Shown one piece after another: positions 1 to 5,615 of a stretch of 8,772 nucleotides of DNA; the stretch's first letter is position 1, and each line of letters opens with the position of its first letter. The notes beneath the pieces were generated by a model. The model ran no database searches, had not been told where the DNA came from, and saw only the letters and a program-made list of their open reading frames with translations. Where the stretch lies: the NCBI GenBank assembly GCA_947490035.1, contig CANLGS010000116.1, positions 1-8,772 on the forward strand. The letters are read 5' to 3'. The stretch comes from Gemmataceae bacterium (GTDB lineage: Bacteria > Planctomycetota > Planctomycetia > Gemmatales > Gemmataceae). A program made the translations under genes and the position numbers.

Positions 1-107
1 TGAACAAGAAGCGTCGACCCGTCCAAGCGAAAGCAAAACAGTCCGGGGCACACACCTCAGTTCACAAACTCCTCCAACAAGCCAAGCAACAACACAAAGA
101 CCACCCT
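1..107. other. Unassigned left edge, possible tail of a + strand gene
   Basis: This stretch is clearly poorer in GC than the rest of the window and rich in A and C. No complete gene is visible. On the + strand the frame starting at base 3 is open from the window edge to a TGA at 126-128 and would encode a tail rich in Lys, Gln and His. A second + frame (from base 2) is open to a TAG at 143-145. Either could be the end of a gene lying to the left, overlapping the 3' end of the lipoprotein gene, but third positions are not GC-rich as in the other genes here, so coding is doubtful. It could equally be non-coding spacer. Confidence 0.25.
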
Positions 108-449
108 TCAACCCACCAGAGAAAATGAGTCGTGCAAAGCAGTAGGGTCGGGGTCTTGTAGCACCGGGAGCGGCGCGTGCGGGTCGATTCGCGAGAGGTC
201 TGGCAGCGCGGCCTGGAGTTTGCTGTCGATGCCGAGGTCGTCGGTCGTCAGATTCCGGTCCGGACCTTCGCCGGGCAGGTGCGGCATCGGCGCGACCGGC
301 AACCGGTCGGTTCGCGGTGCGTCGCCGTCCGCGGTCGTCGTGGCGATGTCTATGGCGACATCGGGCCGCGCGACCTCGGCCGCGCGCGGTGCGCAACCGA
401 ACGCCGCGAGCGAGAGGGCGGCGAGCGAGAACGCGAACGGCCTGGACAT
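108..449 (-). CDS. Small secreted lipoprotein, function unknown
   Basis: Encodes 113 residues. The N-terminus is a short lipoprotein signal peptide: Arg3, a hydrophobic stretch at about 5-17, and a lipobox-like Ala-Phe-Gly-Cys ending at Cys19, the likely lipidated residue. The mature part of about 95 residues is rich in Asp, Pro and Ala, low in Lys and probably largely unstructured; I recognise no domain. The start is well supported: a GGAGG at 460-456 lies 6 nt before the ATG, and the lipobox is correctly placed for this start. It is divergent from the DapA-like gene, with a long palindrome in between. Lipid anchoring to a membrane is inferred from the signal only. Several + strand frames across the same bases look like shadows because they lack a signal, a domain or a comparable ribosome site. 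Confidence 0.7.
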   Translation of the reverse strand: MSRPFAFSLAALSLAAFGCAPRAAEVARPDVAIDIATTTADGDAPRTDRLPVAPMPHLPGEGPDRNLTTDDLGIDSKLQAALPDLSRIDPHAPLPVLQDPDPTALHDSFSLVG

Positions 450-455
450 GGCGTA

Positions 456-460
456 CCTCC
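456..460 (-). promoter_or_regulatory. Ribosome binding site of the lipoprotein gene
   Basis: On the minus strand this reads GGAGG, 6 nt upstream of the ATG at 449-447. It is one of the strongest Shine-Dalgarno sites in the window and fixes the start of the lipoprotein gene. Confidence 0.6.
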
Positions 461-477
461 GGGGGCGGGTTGGGGAT

Positions 478-487
478 GTTATACTTC
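478..487 (-). promoter_or_regulatory. Possible -10 region for the lipoprotein gene
   Basis: The minus strand reads GAAGTATAAC, containing a -10-like TATAAC at 483-478. A transcript starting near 471 would have a leader of about 22 nt holding the GGAGG site, a plausible arrangement. No convincing -35 box is seen. The same GAAGTATA word occurs facing outward on the other side of the palindrome (603-610, + strand), so this may be a repeat-borne promoter or simply part of the repeat arm. Confidence 0.3.
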
Positions 488-510
488 GCGCGGCCAGAGG
501 TAAGACGACT

Positions 511-584
511 CGTTCTTGACGAGCCGGAAGCGTAAGCGACGGATAACGCTGTCCGTCGCTTACGCTTCCGGCTCGTCAAGAACG
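511..584. repeat. Perfect 33-bp inverted repeat (palindromic element), with imperfect outer arms
   Basis: Bases 511-543 and 552-584 are exact reverse complements (33 of 33) around an 8-nt loop at 544-551. The arm contains GAGCCGGAAGCGTAAGCGAC. Symmetry continues less perfectly outward: TATACTTCGCGCGG at 481-494 is matched on the opposite strand by TATACTTCTCGCGG (610-597), so the full element may span about 475-616. It fills the gap between the divergent lipoprotein and DapA-like genes. It could fold into a very stable hairpin in DNA or RNA. I recall this arm type as widely dispersed in planctomycete genomes, but copy number cannot be checked here. Confidence 0.85.
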
Positions 585-602
585 TCTCAATCGTAGCCGC
601 GA

Positions 603-614
603 GAAGTATATATC
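603..614 (+). promoter_or_regulatory. Possible -10 region upstream of the DapA-like gene
   Basis: GAAGTATATATC on the + strand holds a -10-like TATATA (607-612) in the outer arm of the palindrome, mirroring the GAAGTATAAC on the other side. No clear -35 is seen. If used, the leader to the start at 734 would be about 115 nt and would include the two small hairpins at 635-684. Confidence 0.22.
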
Positions 615-634
615 ACACCCCTGGCGCGCGTCGC

Positions 635-684
635 CACCCTCTGTATGAGGGTGAAACCGCCGAAGTTGCGCTGCGGGCGGTTTC
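635..684 (+). other. Two adjoining small hairpins in the leader of the DapA-like gene
   Basis: CACCCTC (635-641) pairs with GAGGGTG (647-653) around a 5-nt loop. GAAACCGCC (653-661) pairs with GGCGGTTTC (676-684) around a 14-nt loop. The two stems share base 653, so they may stack or exclude each other by one pair. There is no U-run after either, so neither looks like a classical terminator. They might act in the leader RNA, but no known riboswitch class is recognised. Confidence 0.3.
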
Positions 685-733
685 GCGTAACAACCGCGCT
701 TCTTTTCCCTCCACGCGCGGCAGGGCGGCTATC

Positions 734-1735
734 ATGCGGAAAACCAAGACGACCGCCGCAGGCGAGGTGCCGATGACCACCGTTCCTCCCTTCGACCCGC
801 TGACCCTGATCCGCCCGCGGCGGAAGATCACGGGCATTTCCGCCATCCTGCTCCCGTTCACCGCGACCGGCGACATCGACTGGCCGGCGTTCGCCGCGCA
901 CTGCGTCCGCACGGCCGACGCCGGACTGACGCCGGCGGTGAACATGGACACCGGGTTCGTCAACCTGCTCACGCCCGAGCAGAAAAATGCGGTTCTGGAC
1001 GCAACCCGTTCGGCTCTGGGCGGAAAACCGTTTGTCGCGGGCGCATTTGTTGGGGATGTTTCCGGCGCGCCCCTCGATTTAGATGGGTACCGGGGTGCGG
1101 TCGCCGCGGTTGTCGAGCGAGGCGGCACGCCGGTTGTCTTCCAGAATCACGGGCTGACCGCGCTGCCCGGCGGCGAGTTGCTCGCGGCCTACGACGGGAT
1201 CGGCCGCGACTGCGATTCGTTCATCGCGTTCGAGCTGGGTACGATGTTCGCCCCGTTCGGCCGCGTCTACGATCTGGACGTGTTCCGCGGACTATTGGGA
1301 ATCCGCAAGTGCGTCGGTGCGAAGCACTCTTCGCTGCGGCGCGAACCGGAGTGGCAGCGGCTGGTGCTGCGCGACGCGGTGCGGCCGGACTTCAAGGTGT
1401 TCACCGGCAACGACCTCGGCATCGACATGGTGATGTACGGCAGCGACTACCTGTTGGGATTAAGTACGTTCGCACCTGACCTGTTCGCGCGGCGTGATGC
1501 GTATTGGTGTGTAGGCGACGTGCGGTTCCACGAGTTGAACGACGTGCTGCAGTATCTGGGTTTCCTGGCGTTCCGCGCGCCGGTGCCGGCGTACAAGCAC
1601 GCGGCGGCGATGTTTCTGAAGTTGCGCGGCTGGATCGGGTGCGACGCCACGCACCCGCGCAGCGCGGCTCGCCCCGAGTCGGACCGCGAACTGCTTCGCG
1701 GGATCGTCGAACAACTTGGACTTGCCCCCGTGTGA
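734..1735 (+). CDS. DapA/N-acetylneuraminate lyase superfamily aldolase, substrate unknown
   Basis: A 333-residue protein, near the usual length of the dihydrodipicolinate synthase superfamily, whose members form a Schiff base between a lysine and a keto-acid in a TIM barrel. Strand 1 is seen at 34-42 (Gly-Ile-Ser-Ala-Ile-Leu-Leu-Pro-Phe), then Asp-Ile-Asp-Trp, a modified substrate-binding turn Asp-Thr-Gly-Phe (72-75) where DapA has Thr-Thr-Gly-Glu, and the Schiff-base motif Gly-Ala-Lys-His-Ser-Ser with Lys197. The position of the catalytic Tyr (Tyr-Asn-x-Pro) reads Phe-Gln-Asn-His-Gly (136-140), so it is unlikely to be a true DapA. A start at 773 (Met14) is also credible: GAGG at 764-767 has 5-nt spacing and the conserved part begins after residue 30. 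It is followed after 24 bp by the receiver gene, probably in one operon. Cytosolic; no signal peptide. Confidence 0.8.
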   Translation: MRKTKTTAAGEVPMTTVPPFDPLTLIRPRRKITGISAILLPFTATGDIDWPAFAAHCVRTADAGLTPAVNMDTGFVNLLTPEQKNAVLDATRSALGGKPFVAGAFVGDVSGAPLDLDGYRGAVAAVVERGGTPVVFQNHGLTALPGGELLAAYDGIGRDCDSFIAFELGTMFAPFGRVYDLDVFRGLLGIRKCVGAKHSSLRREPEWQRLVLRDAVRPDFKVFTGNDLGIDMVMYGSDYLLGLSTFAPDLFARRDAYWCVGDVRFHELNDVLQYLGFLAFRAPVPAYKHAAAMFLKLRGWIGCDATHPRSAARPESDRELLRGIVEQLGLAPV

Positions 1736-1752
1736 CCGGTCTGGCTTCGCAA

Positions 1753-1783
1753 GAGGAGGATGCCCGTGCCCGTGCCCGTGCCC
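1753..1783 (+). promoter_or_regulatory. Strong SD abutting the start, followed by GTGCCC repeats
   Basis: GAGGAGG at 1753-1759 touches the ATG at 1760 with no spacer, which is too close for efficient initiation. In frame and downstream lie GTG codons at 1766, 1772 and 1778, created by three GTGCCC hexamers. GTG1766 has the ideal 6-nt spacing and is the likelier true start of the receiver protein. Loss or gain of a hexamer would keep the frame but add or remove a GTG start and change the N-terminal Pro-Val tail. Confidence 0.45.
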
Positions 1784-2185
1784 CTGGACGACAGAACCCC
1801 GATGCCGACGACGATCGTACCGCGATCGCGCGTGCTGGTGGTGGACGACGAGCCGAGCATCCGCACGGTTGCCCGGCTGATGCTGGAGCGTGCCGGGTAC
1901 GCGGTGGTCGAGGCGGCCAACGCTGCCGAGGCGGTGAGCCAAGCGACGCTGGCCGAGCGCCCGTTCACCGTCGTGGTACTCGACTTCACGCTCCCCGACC
2001 GCAGTGGGACCGATCTCCTGCCCGAGCTGCGCCGGCTGGTGTCGCGCGCCCGCATCGTGCTGACGAGCGGTCGGCCCGAAGACGACTTCCCGAACCACGG
2101 CGCCGACGGCTACCTGGCCAAGCCGTTCTCCCGCGACCACCTCGTCGCCGCCGTCCGCGCCGTCACCGCGCTGACGCCGTGGTGA
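1760..2185 (+). CDS. Stand-alone CheY-like response regulator receiver
   Basis: Up to 141 residues, made of one receiver (REC) domain from about residue 23 to the end. The acidic pair Asp29-Asp30 binds Mg, Asp75 in Val-Val-Val-Leu-Asp is the phospho-acceptor, Thr102 is the switch Thr/Ser and Lys121 in Ala-Lys-Pro-Phe is the conserved lysine, so all catalytic positions are intact. There is no DNA-binding or enzymatic output domain, so it must act by protein contact or as a phosphorelay intermediate. No histidine kinase is in the window. The first residues are an odd Pro-Val repeat from GTGCCC hexamers; the true start may be GTG at 1766 (see the SD entry). It lies 24 bp after the DapA-like gene, likely co-transcribed, and ends just before a large palindrome. 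Confidence 0.9.
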   Translation: MPVPVPVPLDDRTPMPTTIVPRSRVLVVDDEPSIRTVARLMLERAGYAVVEAANAAEAVSQATLAERPFTVVVLDFTLPDRSGTDLLPELRRLVSRARIVLTSGRPEDDFPNHGADGYLAKPFSRDHLVAAVRAVTALTPW

Positions 2186-2193
2186 CCTGGCTC

Positions 2194-2305
2194 GGGTAGG
2201 TGCCGCTTGCCGAGCGGCACGGGATAGCCTGCGGGTGAACGAAGCGGACAGTCCCGAAGCGACAGAACTTGCGAAGCCGTGCCGCTCGGCAAGCGGCACC
2301 TACCC
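2194..2305. repeat. 112-bp palindromic element with two nested hairpins (BIME-like)
   Basis: Bases 2194-2222 and 2277-2305 are exact reverse complements (29 of 29) around a 54-nt centre. Each arm is itself a hairpin: GTGCCGCT and AGCGGCAC pair around a 5-nt loop at 2200-2220 and again at 2279-2299. Two hairpins in opposite orientation resemble the BIME/REP organisation. It lies between the convergent receiver and esterase genes and could end transcription from both sides, though there is no U-tract. The outer end of the right arm provides the TAG stop of the esterase (2302-2300, minus strand), so this gene runs directly into the element. Confidence 0.9.
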
Positions 2306-3379
2306 AGAAGCAAACAAAAACCCCAGCACCCGGTCGAACCGCGCGCCCCACGACGCCTCGTTGTGCGCCCCGCCCGGCACCTCGCCGTACCGGTAGTGTT
2401 CGCCCGCACGCAACCCGCGCCGCGCGAACAACCCCGCCAACCGGCGCGTGCGGCGCATGGTCGCGGCACTGCCGACGCGCGACCAGCTTTCGTGTTCTCC
2501 CACGTCGAGCCACACGCGGCACCGCTCCAACCACCCCGGCGACACGGTCACGTTCCGCAAGAAGTATTCGCGGTCCCACCACAAGGACGGCGACATCGCG
2601 GCACACTTCCCGAACACGCCCGGATACCACTTGCACAGGTGCAGCGAGATCAAGCCGCCCATCGACGAGCCGCCGACGCCGGTGTGTTCCGGTTCGGTCC
2701 GCGTGCGGTACAGCGAGTCGATGAACGGCTTCACCTCTTCCACCAGGAACCGCCCGTAGTCGCGCGAGCGGTCGTGCGCGCGCTTGTGGCCGCAGCGTTG
2801 GGGGCCGTACTCGTGAAGGCGGTCGGGCGTGTTCGCGACGCCCACCAGGATGAGCGGCGGCACGCGGTCGGCGCGCACCTCGCGCTCGGTCACCTCGTCC
2901 GCGCCCCACGGCACGCCGCCGAACGCGGTGTGCGCGTCGAACAGGTTCTGCCCGTCGTGCAGGTAGAAGACCGGGTAGCGGCGGCCCGGTTGAATGCCGT
3001 AGCCCGGCGGGAGCCACACGCTAACAGTTCGCGCGTTTTGGAGGAACTGCGAGCGGAAGTCGTGGTGGTATTCGACGCTGGTCTGGTCCCACCCCTGAAC
3101 TTCGGCTTCGACCGTGAGCGGGCCGTCGGCGCGCAGTTCGCGAGGAAAGAATTCATGCCCGCGGCCGTCGCTCTCGGCCTCGCGCCACCGGCCGAGCGTG
3201 ACGAGGAAGTGCCCGCGAAACCCCGGCGGGAGTTCAAGCATTGCGCGGTGTGTGCCGTCGGCCCAGGGATCCAGCGGCACGCCGGCCGCGGACCAGTCGC
3301 CGAGCGGCCCGTCCCCTGCCAGGAACACCCGGCGCCCCGGCGGGGTGGATTCCGGCACGCGCACCACGAACTCGACCAT
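2300..3379 (-). CDS. Esterase-D/Fes-family alpha/beta hydrolase with N-terminal beta domain
   Basis: 359 residues. About 1-95 looks like a beta-sandwich of the starch-binding (CBM20/48) or enterochelin-esterase N-terminal kind (Val-Phe-Leu-Ala-Gly-Asp-Gly-Pro-Leu-Gly-Asp-Trp at 18-29). About 100-359 is an esterase-D type alpha/beta hydrolase: Leu-His-Asp-Gly-Gln-Asn-Leu-Phe-Asp at 140-148, nucleophile elbow Gly-Ser-Ser-Met-Gly with Ser239, probable acid Asp292 in Asp-Val-Gly-Glu-His-Glu, and His339 in Gly-Gly-Ala-His-Asn. All triad positions appear present. No signal peptide is seen, so it is likely cytosolic. The ATG at 3379 is chosen because GAGGG at 3388-3384 lies 4 nt before it; an upstream in-frame start at 3472 would add 31 residues translated mostly from the palindromic repeat. 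The stop lies inside another repeat. The substrate (siderophore ester, acetylated sugar or other) cannot be told; there are no siderophore genes nearby. Confidence 0.85.
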   Translation of the reverse strand: MVEFVVRVPESTPPGRRVFLAGDGPLGDWSAAGVPLDPWADGTHRAMLELPPGFRGHFLVTLGRWREAESDGRGHEFFPRELRADGPLTVEAEVQGWDQTSVEYHHDFRSQFLQNARTVSVWLPPGYGIQPGRRYPVFYLHDGQNLFDAHTAFGGVPWGADEVTEREVRADRVPPLILVGVANTPDRLHEYGPQRCGHKRAHDRSRDYGRFLVEEVKPFIDSLYRTRTEPEHTGVGGSSMGGLISLHLCKWYPGVFGKCAAMSPSLWWDREYFLRNVTVSPGWLERCRVWLDVGEHESWSRVGSAATMRRTRRLAGLFARRGLRAGEHYRYGEVPGGAHNEASWGARFDRVLGFLFASG

Positions 3380-3398
3380 TCGGCCCTCGGACGTACTG

Positions 3399-3520
3399 TT
3401 TTCTCGGCGGAGCGCGGGCGTCCCGCCCGCTGCTTCGCATCTCAGGTCGCGTTGCGGCTCTTCGCAGAACAACCGGGCGTGTGCAGTAGCGGGCGGGACG
3501 CCCGCGCTCCGCCGAGAAAA
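3399..3520. repeat. 122-bp palindromic element in a divergent promoter region
   Basis: Bases 3399-3431 and 3488-3520 are exact reverse complements (33 of 33) with a 56-nt centre. The arm runs from TTTTCTCGGCGGAGCG into a self-complementary GC part: GCGGGCG (3414-3420) pairs with CGCCCGC (3424-3430) around a TCC triloop, so each arm also folds alone. It begins only 20 bp upstream of the esterase start and ends 50 bp before the decarboxylase alpha start, filling the divergent intergenic region of 191 bp. Translation of its arms explains spurious peptides of the Gly-Gly-Thr-Pro-Ala-Leu-Arg-Arg-Glu-Asn kind in long open frames here. Confidence 0.9.
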
Positions 3521-3536
3521 TCGGGCTGCTACCCAG

Positions 3537-3562
3537 TATTATTCGCATTGCGCCCAACGGAG
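3537..3562 (+). promoter_or_regulatory. Possible -10 and SD of the decarboxylase operon
   Basis: TATTAT at 3537-3542 is a -10-like word in the only AT-rich patch of this gap. A transcript starting near 3549 would carry CGGAG at 3558-3562, 8 nt before the ATG at 3571. No convincing -35 is visible; that position falls in the end of the palindromic repeat. The SD is well supported, the -10 only tentative. Confidence 0.35.
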
Positions 3563-3570
3563 TTGCGTCA

Positions 3571-4053
3571 ATGCTCGGCCCCAACGACATCGTATCGGCC
3601 CTCGAAGCTGCCGGGTTTACCCATCTCGTGTGGATTCCCGATAGTCACCTCGGGACGTGGGAGCCGGCGCTCCGCGTGTCGCGGCTCGCACCCGTTCGCC
3701 TGTGTCGGGAAGGCGAAGCCGTCGCGCTCGCGGCCGGCTTGATGCTCGGCGGGGCACGGCCTTTAGTGGCGATCCAGTGTACCGGGTTCTTCGAGGCCGG
3801 CGACGCGGTGCGGAACGTCGCGCACGACATGAAGTTGCCGCTGAAACTCGTCATCGGCGTGCGGAGCGCTCGCGCGGCGAGCGCCGGCAAGAGCGGCGAC
3901 AACTGCCCGCACTTCGCGGAGAAGTTGGTGCAGGCGTGGGAACTGCCGCACACGCGATTCGACCCCGCGGACGCGGACGCCGCGGCGCTGGCCGGCGCGC
4001 TCAAGGCGCTGGTCGATCAGCCGACCCCGGCCGCCATCCTCTGGGCGGAGTGA
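3571..4053 (+). CDS. ThDP-dependent decarboxylase, alpha (PYR-domain) subunit, sulfopyruvate/phosphonopyruvate decarboxylase type
   Basis: 160 residues forming one pyrimidine-binding (PYR) domain of a thiamine-diphosphate enzyme. The motif Cys-Arg-Glu-Gly-Glu-Ala-Val-Ala-Leu-Ala-Ala-Gly (45-56) carries the conserved Glu47 expected to contact N1' of the cofactor. Ile-Gln-Cys-Thr-Gly-Phe-Phe-Glu (68-75) is the next typical helix region. The missing PP domain is encoded by the next gene, so the enzyme should be an alpha/beta heteromer with active sites at the interface, as in archaeal ComD/ComE sulfopyruvate decarboxylase, which has subunits of similar size. The reaction would be decarboxylation of a 2-oxo acid bearing a sulfonate or phosphonate, giving an aldehyde. 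Substrate is inferred only from family resemblance; no PEP mutase, sulfolactate dehydrogenase or similar partner is in the window. SD CGGAG at 8-nt spacing supports the start. Cytosolic. Confidence 0.8.
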   Translation: MLGPNDIVSALEAAGFTHLVWIPDSHLGTWEPALRVSRLAPVRLCREGEAVALAAGLMLGGARPLVAIQCTGFFEAGDAVRNVAHDMKLPLKLVIGVRSARAASAGKSGDNCPHFAEKLVQAWELPHTRFDPADADAAALAGALKALVDQPTPAAILWAE

Positions 4054-4059
4054 ACACCG

Positions 4060-4620
4060 ATGATGACTCACCGCGACGCGCTCGAAGTGCTGGCTCTGCA
4101 CCGGCGCGAGCAGGTCGTGATTACGACGATGGGTTCGGTGGCGATCTGGCCGCAGTTGTCCGATTCGCCGCTGGATTTCCACTACCTGCCGTCGAGCATG
4201 GGTCAGGGCGTGCCGCTTGGTTTGGGGCTGTGCTTCGCGAAGCCGGGTCGCGGCGTGATCGTCCTCACCGGCGACGGCGGGTTGCTCATGAACCTCGGCT
4301 GCCTCGTCACCGCGGCGCAGTTCGCGGTGCCGCTGTACATCGTCCTCATCGACAACGGCCTGTACGAAGTGACCGGCGGGCAACCGGTGCCGCACGCGAG
4401 CCTGACCGACTTCGGCGCGTTCGCCCGCGGCGCCGGTATTCCGCGCGTGTACGCGTGCGGTTCGCGCGCCGAGTGGGACGCGGTCGCGTCCGAGGCGACG
4501 AGTGGTAGCGGTCCGGTGTTCGTGTGGCTGAAGGTGAAGGGCGAGGTGGGGAAGCCGACGCCGAGCGCGCCGCGCCCGATGGCCGAACAGATCGCGCGGT
4601 TGCGCGGGGCGTTGGGATGA
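4060..4620 (+). CDS. ThDP-dependent decarboxylase, beta (PP-domain) subunit
   Basis: 186 residues forming the diphosphate-binding (PP) half. The ThDP/Mg motif starts at Gly-Asp-Gly (71-73) and ends at Ile-Asp-Asn-Gly (97-100), with the expected spacing of about 25 residues. The stretch Asp-Asn-Gly-Leu-Tyr-Glu-Val-Thr-Gly-Gly-Gln (98-108) is characteristic of the phosphonopyruvate/sulfopyruvate decarboxylase family. Ser-Ser-Met-Gly-Gln-Gly (45-50) is a typical preceding loop. It starts 6 bp after the alpha stop, with its SD (GGCGGAG at 4044-4050) inside the alpha gene, so the two are translationally close and surely co-transcribed. Two ATG codons stand in a row (4060, 4063); either may be used. 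Its TGA is 1 bp from the end of the convergent methyltransferase gene. Confidence 0.85.
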   Translation: MMTHRDALEVLALHRREQVVITTMGSVAIWPQLSDSPLDFHYLPSSMGQGVPLGLGLCFAKPGRGVIVLTGDGGLLMNLGCLVTAAQFAVPLYIVLIDNGLYEVTGGQPVPHASLTDFGAFARGAGIPRVYACGSRAEWDAVASEATSGSGPVFVWLKVKGEVGKPTPSAPRPMAEQIARLRGALG

Positions 4621-4621
4621 T

Positions 4622-5521
4622 TCACGCCGCCATGCGGCCCGCGTCCAACTGCGACACCTGAAGGCGCGCGACGAGGATCGGCTTCTTCGCCTTCAGCACC
4701 AGCACGCGACCGATGAGCCGTTCGAGGAGCGTCAGCGGCAGGATGCGCCACGCGTGCGGGAGTTCGCCGCGGCGCAGGTGCCGCTTCGACACGCGGTGTT
4801 CGGCGAACCGGCCGAACGCGCCGCGCAACTCGCGCGCGGTGGTCTTCGGGGCGGTCGCGGGGTCCGGCGGGCGGCGCCAGAACAGCCGCTGGAGCGGGAA
4901 CACCTTCTCCTGCCAGAACGCGGTGTCGTAGTGCGCCGGGAACAGCCCGATCACCTTCCCGCCCGGCTTCAGCACGCGGAACAACTCGTCGATGCGGCGC
5001 GGCTCCGGCTCGGTCGCGTCGTACAGCGCGTTCCACGCCACCACGTCGAACGCGCCGTCGGCGAACGGCAAACGAGAGTCGGTCAGCGCGACGAACGCGG
5101 CCGACAACCCGTGCCGGGCGAAGTTGTCCTGAATCAGGTGCGGGTACTCGTCGGGCCGCGAGGCGACGGTGACGTTCGTGCCGGTGCGGGCGTAGCGGAC
5201 CGCGTCGGTGCCGAGACCGCACCCGAGGATCAGGAGCGATTCGCCAGGGTGCCGCCCGAACTCCAGCGCCTGCGGGAGCCAGCGGCCGTGCCGCTGGTAC
5301 CGTTTTTGCTCCAGTTCGTCGAACCACGCGGCGGAATACGGTTCGCAGTCGCGTCGGCCCGGCCGCACCGTGGGCGGGCGAATCAGTTCGCGCGTCGCGG
5401 CGGTGTGCGGGTCGGGCGACAGCGGGGCGGTCGCCACCGGCATCGGCAGCTGCGTGTCGTGTTCCGCCGAGCCTTCCGGCCCGACGGCGAACAGTTTCAG
5501 GTTACTAATCCCGCCGTCCAT
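4622..5521 (-). CDS. Class I SAM-dependent methyltransferase (methyltransferase-11 type)
   Basis: 299 residues from the ATG at 5521 (305 if the GTG at 5539 is used; neither has a strong SD). The Rossmann fold shows motif I Leu-Leu-Ile-Leu-Gly-Cys-Gly-Leu-Gly (about 96-104), an acidic strand Leu-Pro-Phe-Ala-Asp-Gly-Ala-Phe-Asp-Val-Val (151-161), and Leu-Phe-Arg-Val-Leu-Lys-Pro-Gly-Gly-Lys-Val (180-190), the order typical of methyltransferases acting on small molecules or lipids. The N-terminal region includes Glu-Pro-Tyr-Ser-Ala-Ala-Trp-Phe-Asp-Glu-Leu (60-70), a cap seen in ubiquinone/C-methyltransferase-like proteins. The C-terminal third is basic and unassigned. No signal peptide or clear membrane segment. 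The substrate is unknown; the neighbours do not define one. Its 5' region faces a repeat-rich gap shared with the GTPase gene. Confidence 0.85.
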   Translation of the reverse strand: MDGGISNLKLFAVGPEGSAEHDTQLPMPVATAPLSPDPHTAATRELIRPPTVRPGRRDCEPYSAAWFDELEQKRYQRHGRWLPQALEFGRHPGESLLILGCGLGTDAVRYARTGTNVTVASRPDEYPHLIQDNFARHGLSAAFVALTDSRLPFADGAFDVVAWNALYDATEPEPRRIDELFRVLKPGGKVIGLFPAHYDTAFWQEKVFPLQRLFWRRPPDPATAPKTTARELRGAFGRFAEHRVSKRHLRRGELPHAWRILPLTLLERLIGRVLVLKAKKPILVARLQVSQLDAGRMAA

Positions 5522-5591
5522 ACGCGCACACCACGCCACCCCGGGTAAGATGACCGCACGCCATAACGTCGGGGCGAAAAGAGGTCAAGGC

Positions 5592-5615
5592 GGAATGTGG
5601 TCCGGAATGTGGTCC
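5592..5615. repeat. Tandem 12-bp duplication
   Basis: GGAATGTGGTCC occurs twice in direct contact (5592-5603 and 5604-5615). The second copy merges into the left arm of the adjacent palindrome. It looks like a local slip or a duplicated element edge. Confidence 0.85.

Noticed and set aside
177..519. Overlapping + strand frames across the lipoprotein gene
   Set aside because: Arg-rich shadows; the minus-strand gene has a signal peptide, lipobox and strong SD.
1460..2299. 279-residue minus-strand frame over the DapA-like and receiver genes
   Set aside because: Antisense to a receiver with all catalytic residues intact and to the aldolase C-terminus; no motifs.
2194..2305. Classical rho-independent terminator
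   Set aside because: The hairpins are strong but no U-run follows on either strand; at most a possible factor-assisted or structural terminator.
3380..3472. 31-residue upstream extension of the esterase
   Set aside because: It is translated largely from the left arm and centre of the palindromic repeat, and the downstream ATG has a GAGGG site.
2279..3742. 487-residue open frame on the + strand across the esterase
   Set aside because: It is antisense to a minus-strand gene with a full Ser-Asp-His triad, and passes through two palindromic repeats; its translation is Arg/Ala/Pro-rich with no domain.
4754..5548. 264-residue + strand open frame
   Set aside because: Antisense to the methyltransferase with its clear SAM-binding motifs; typical high-GC shadow frame.
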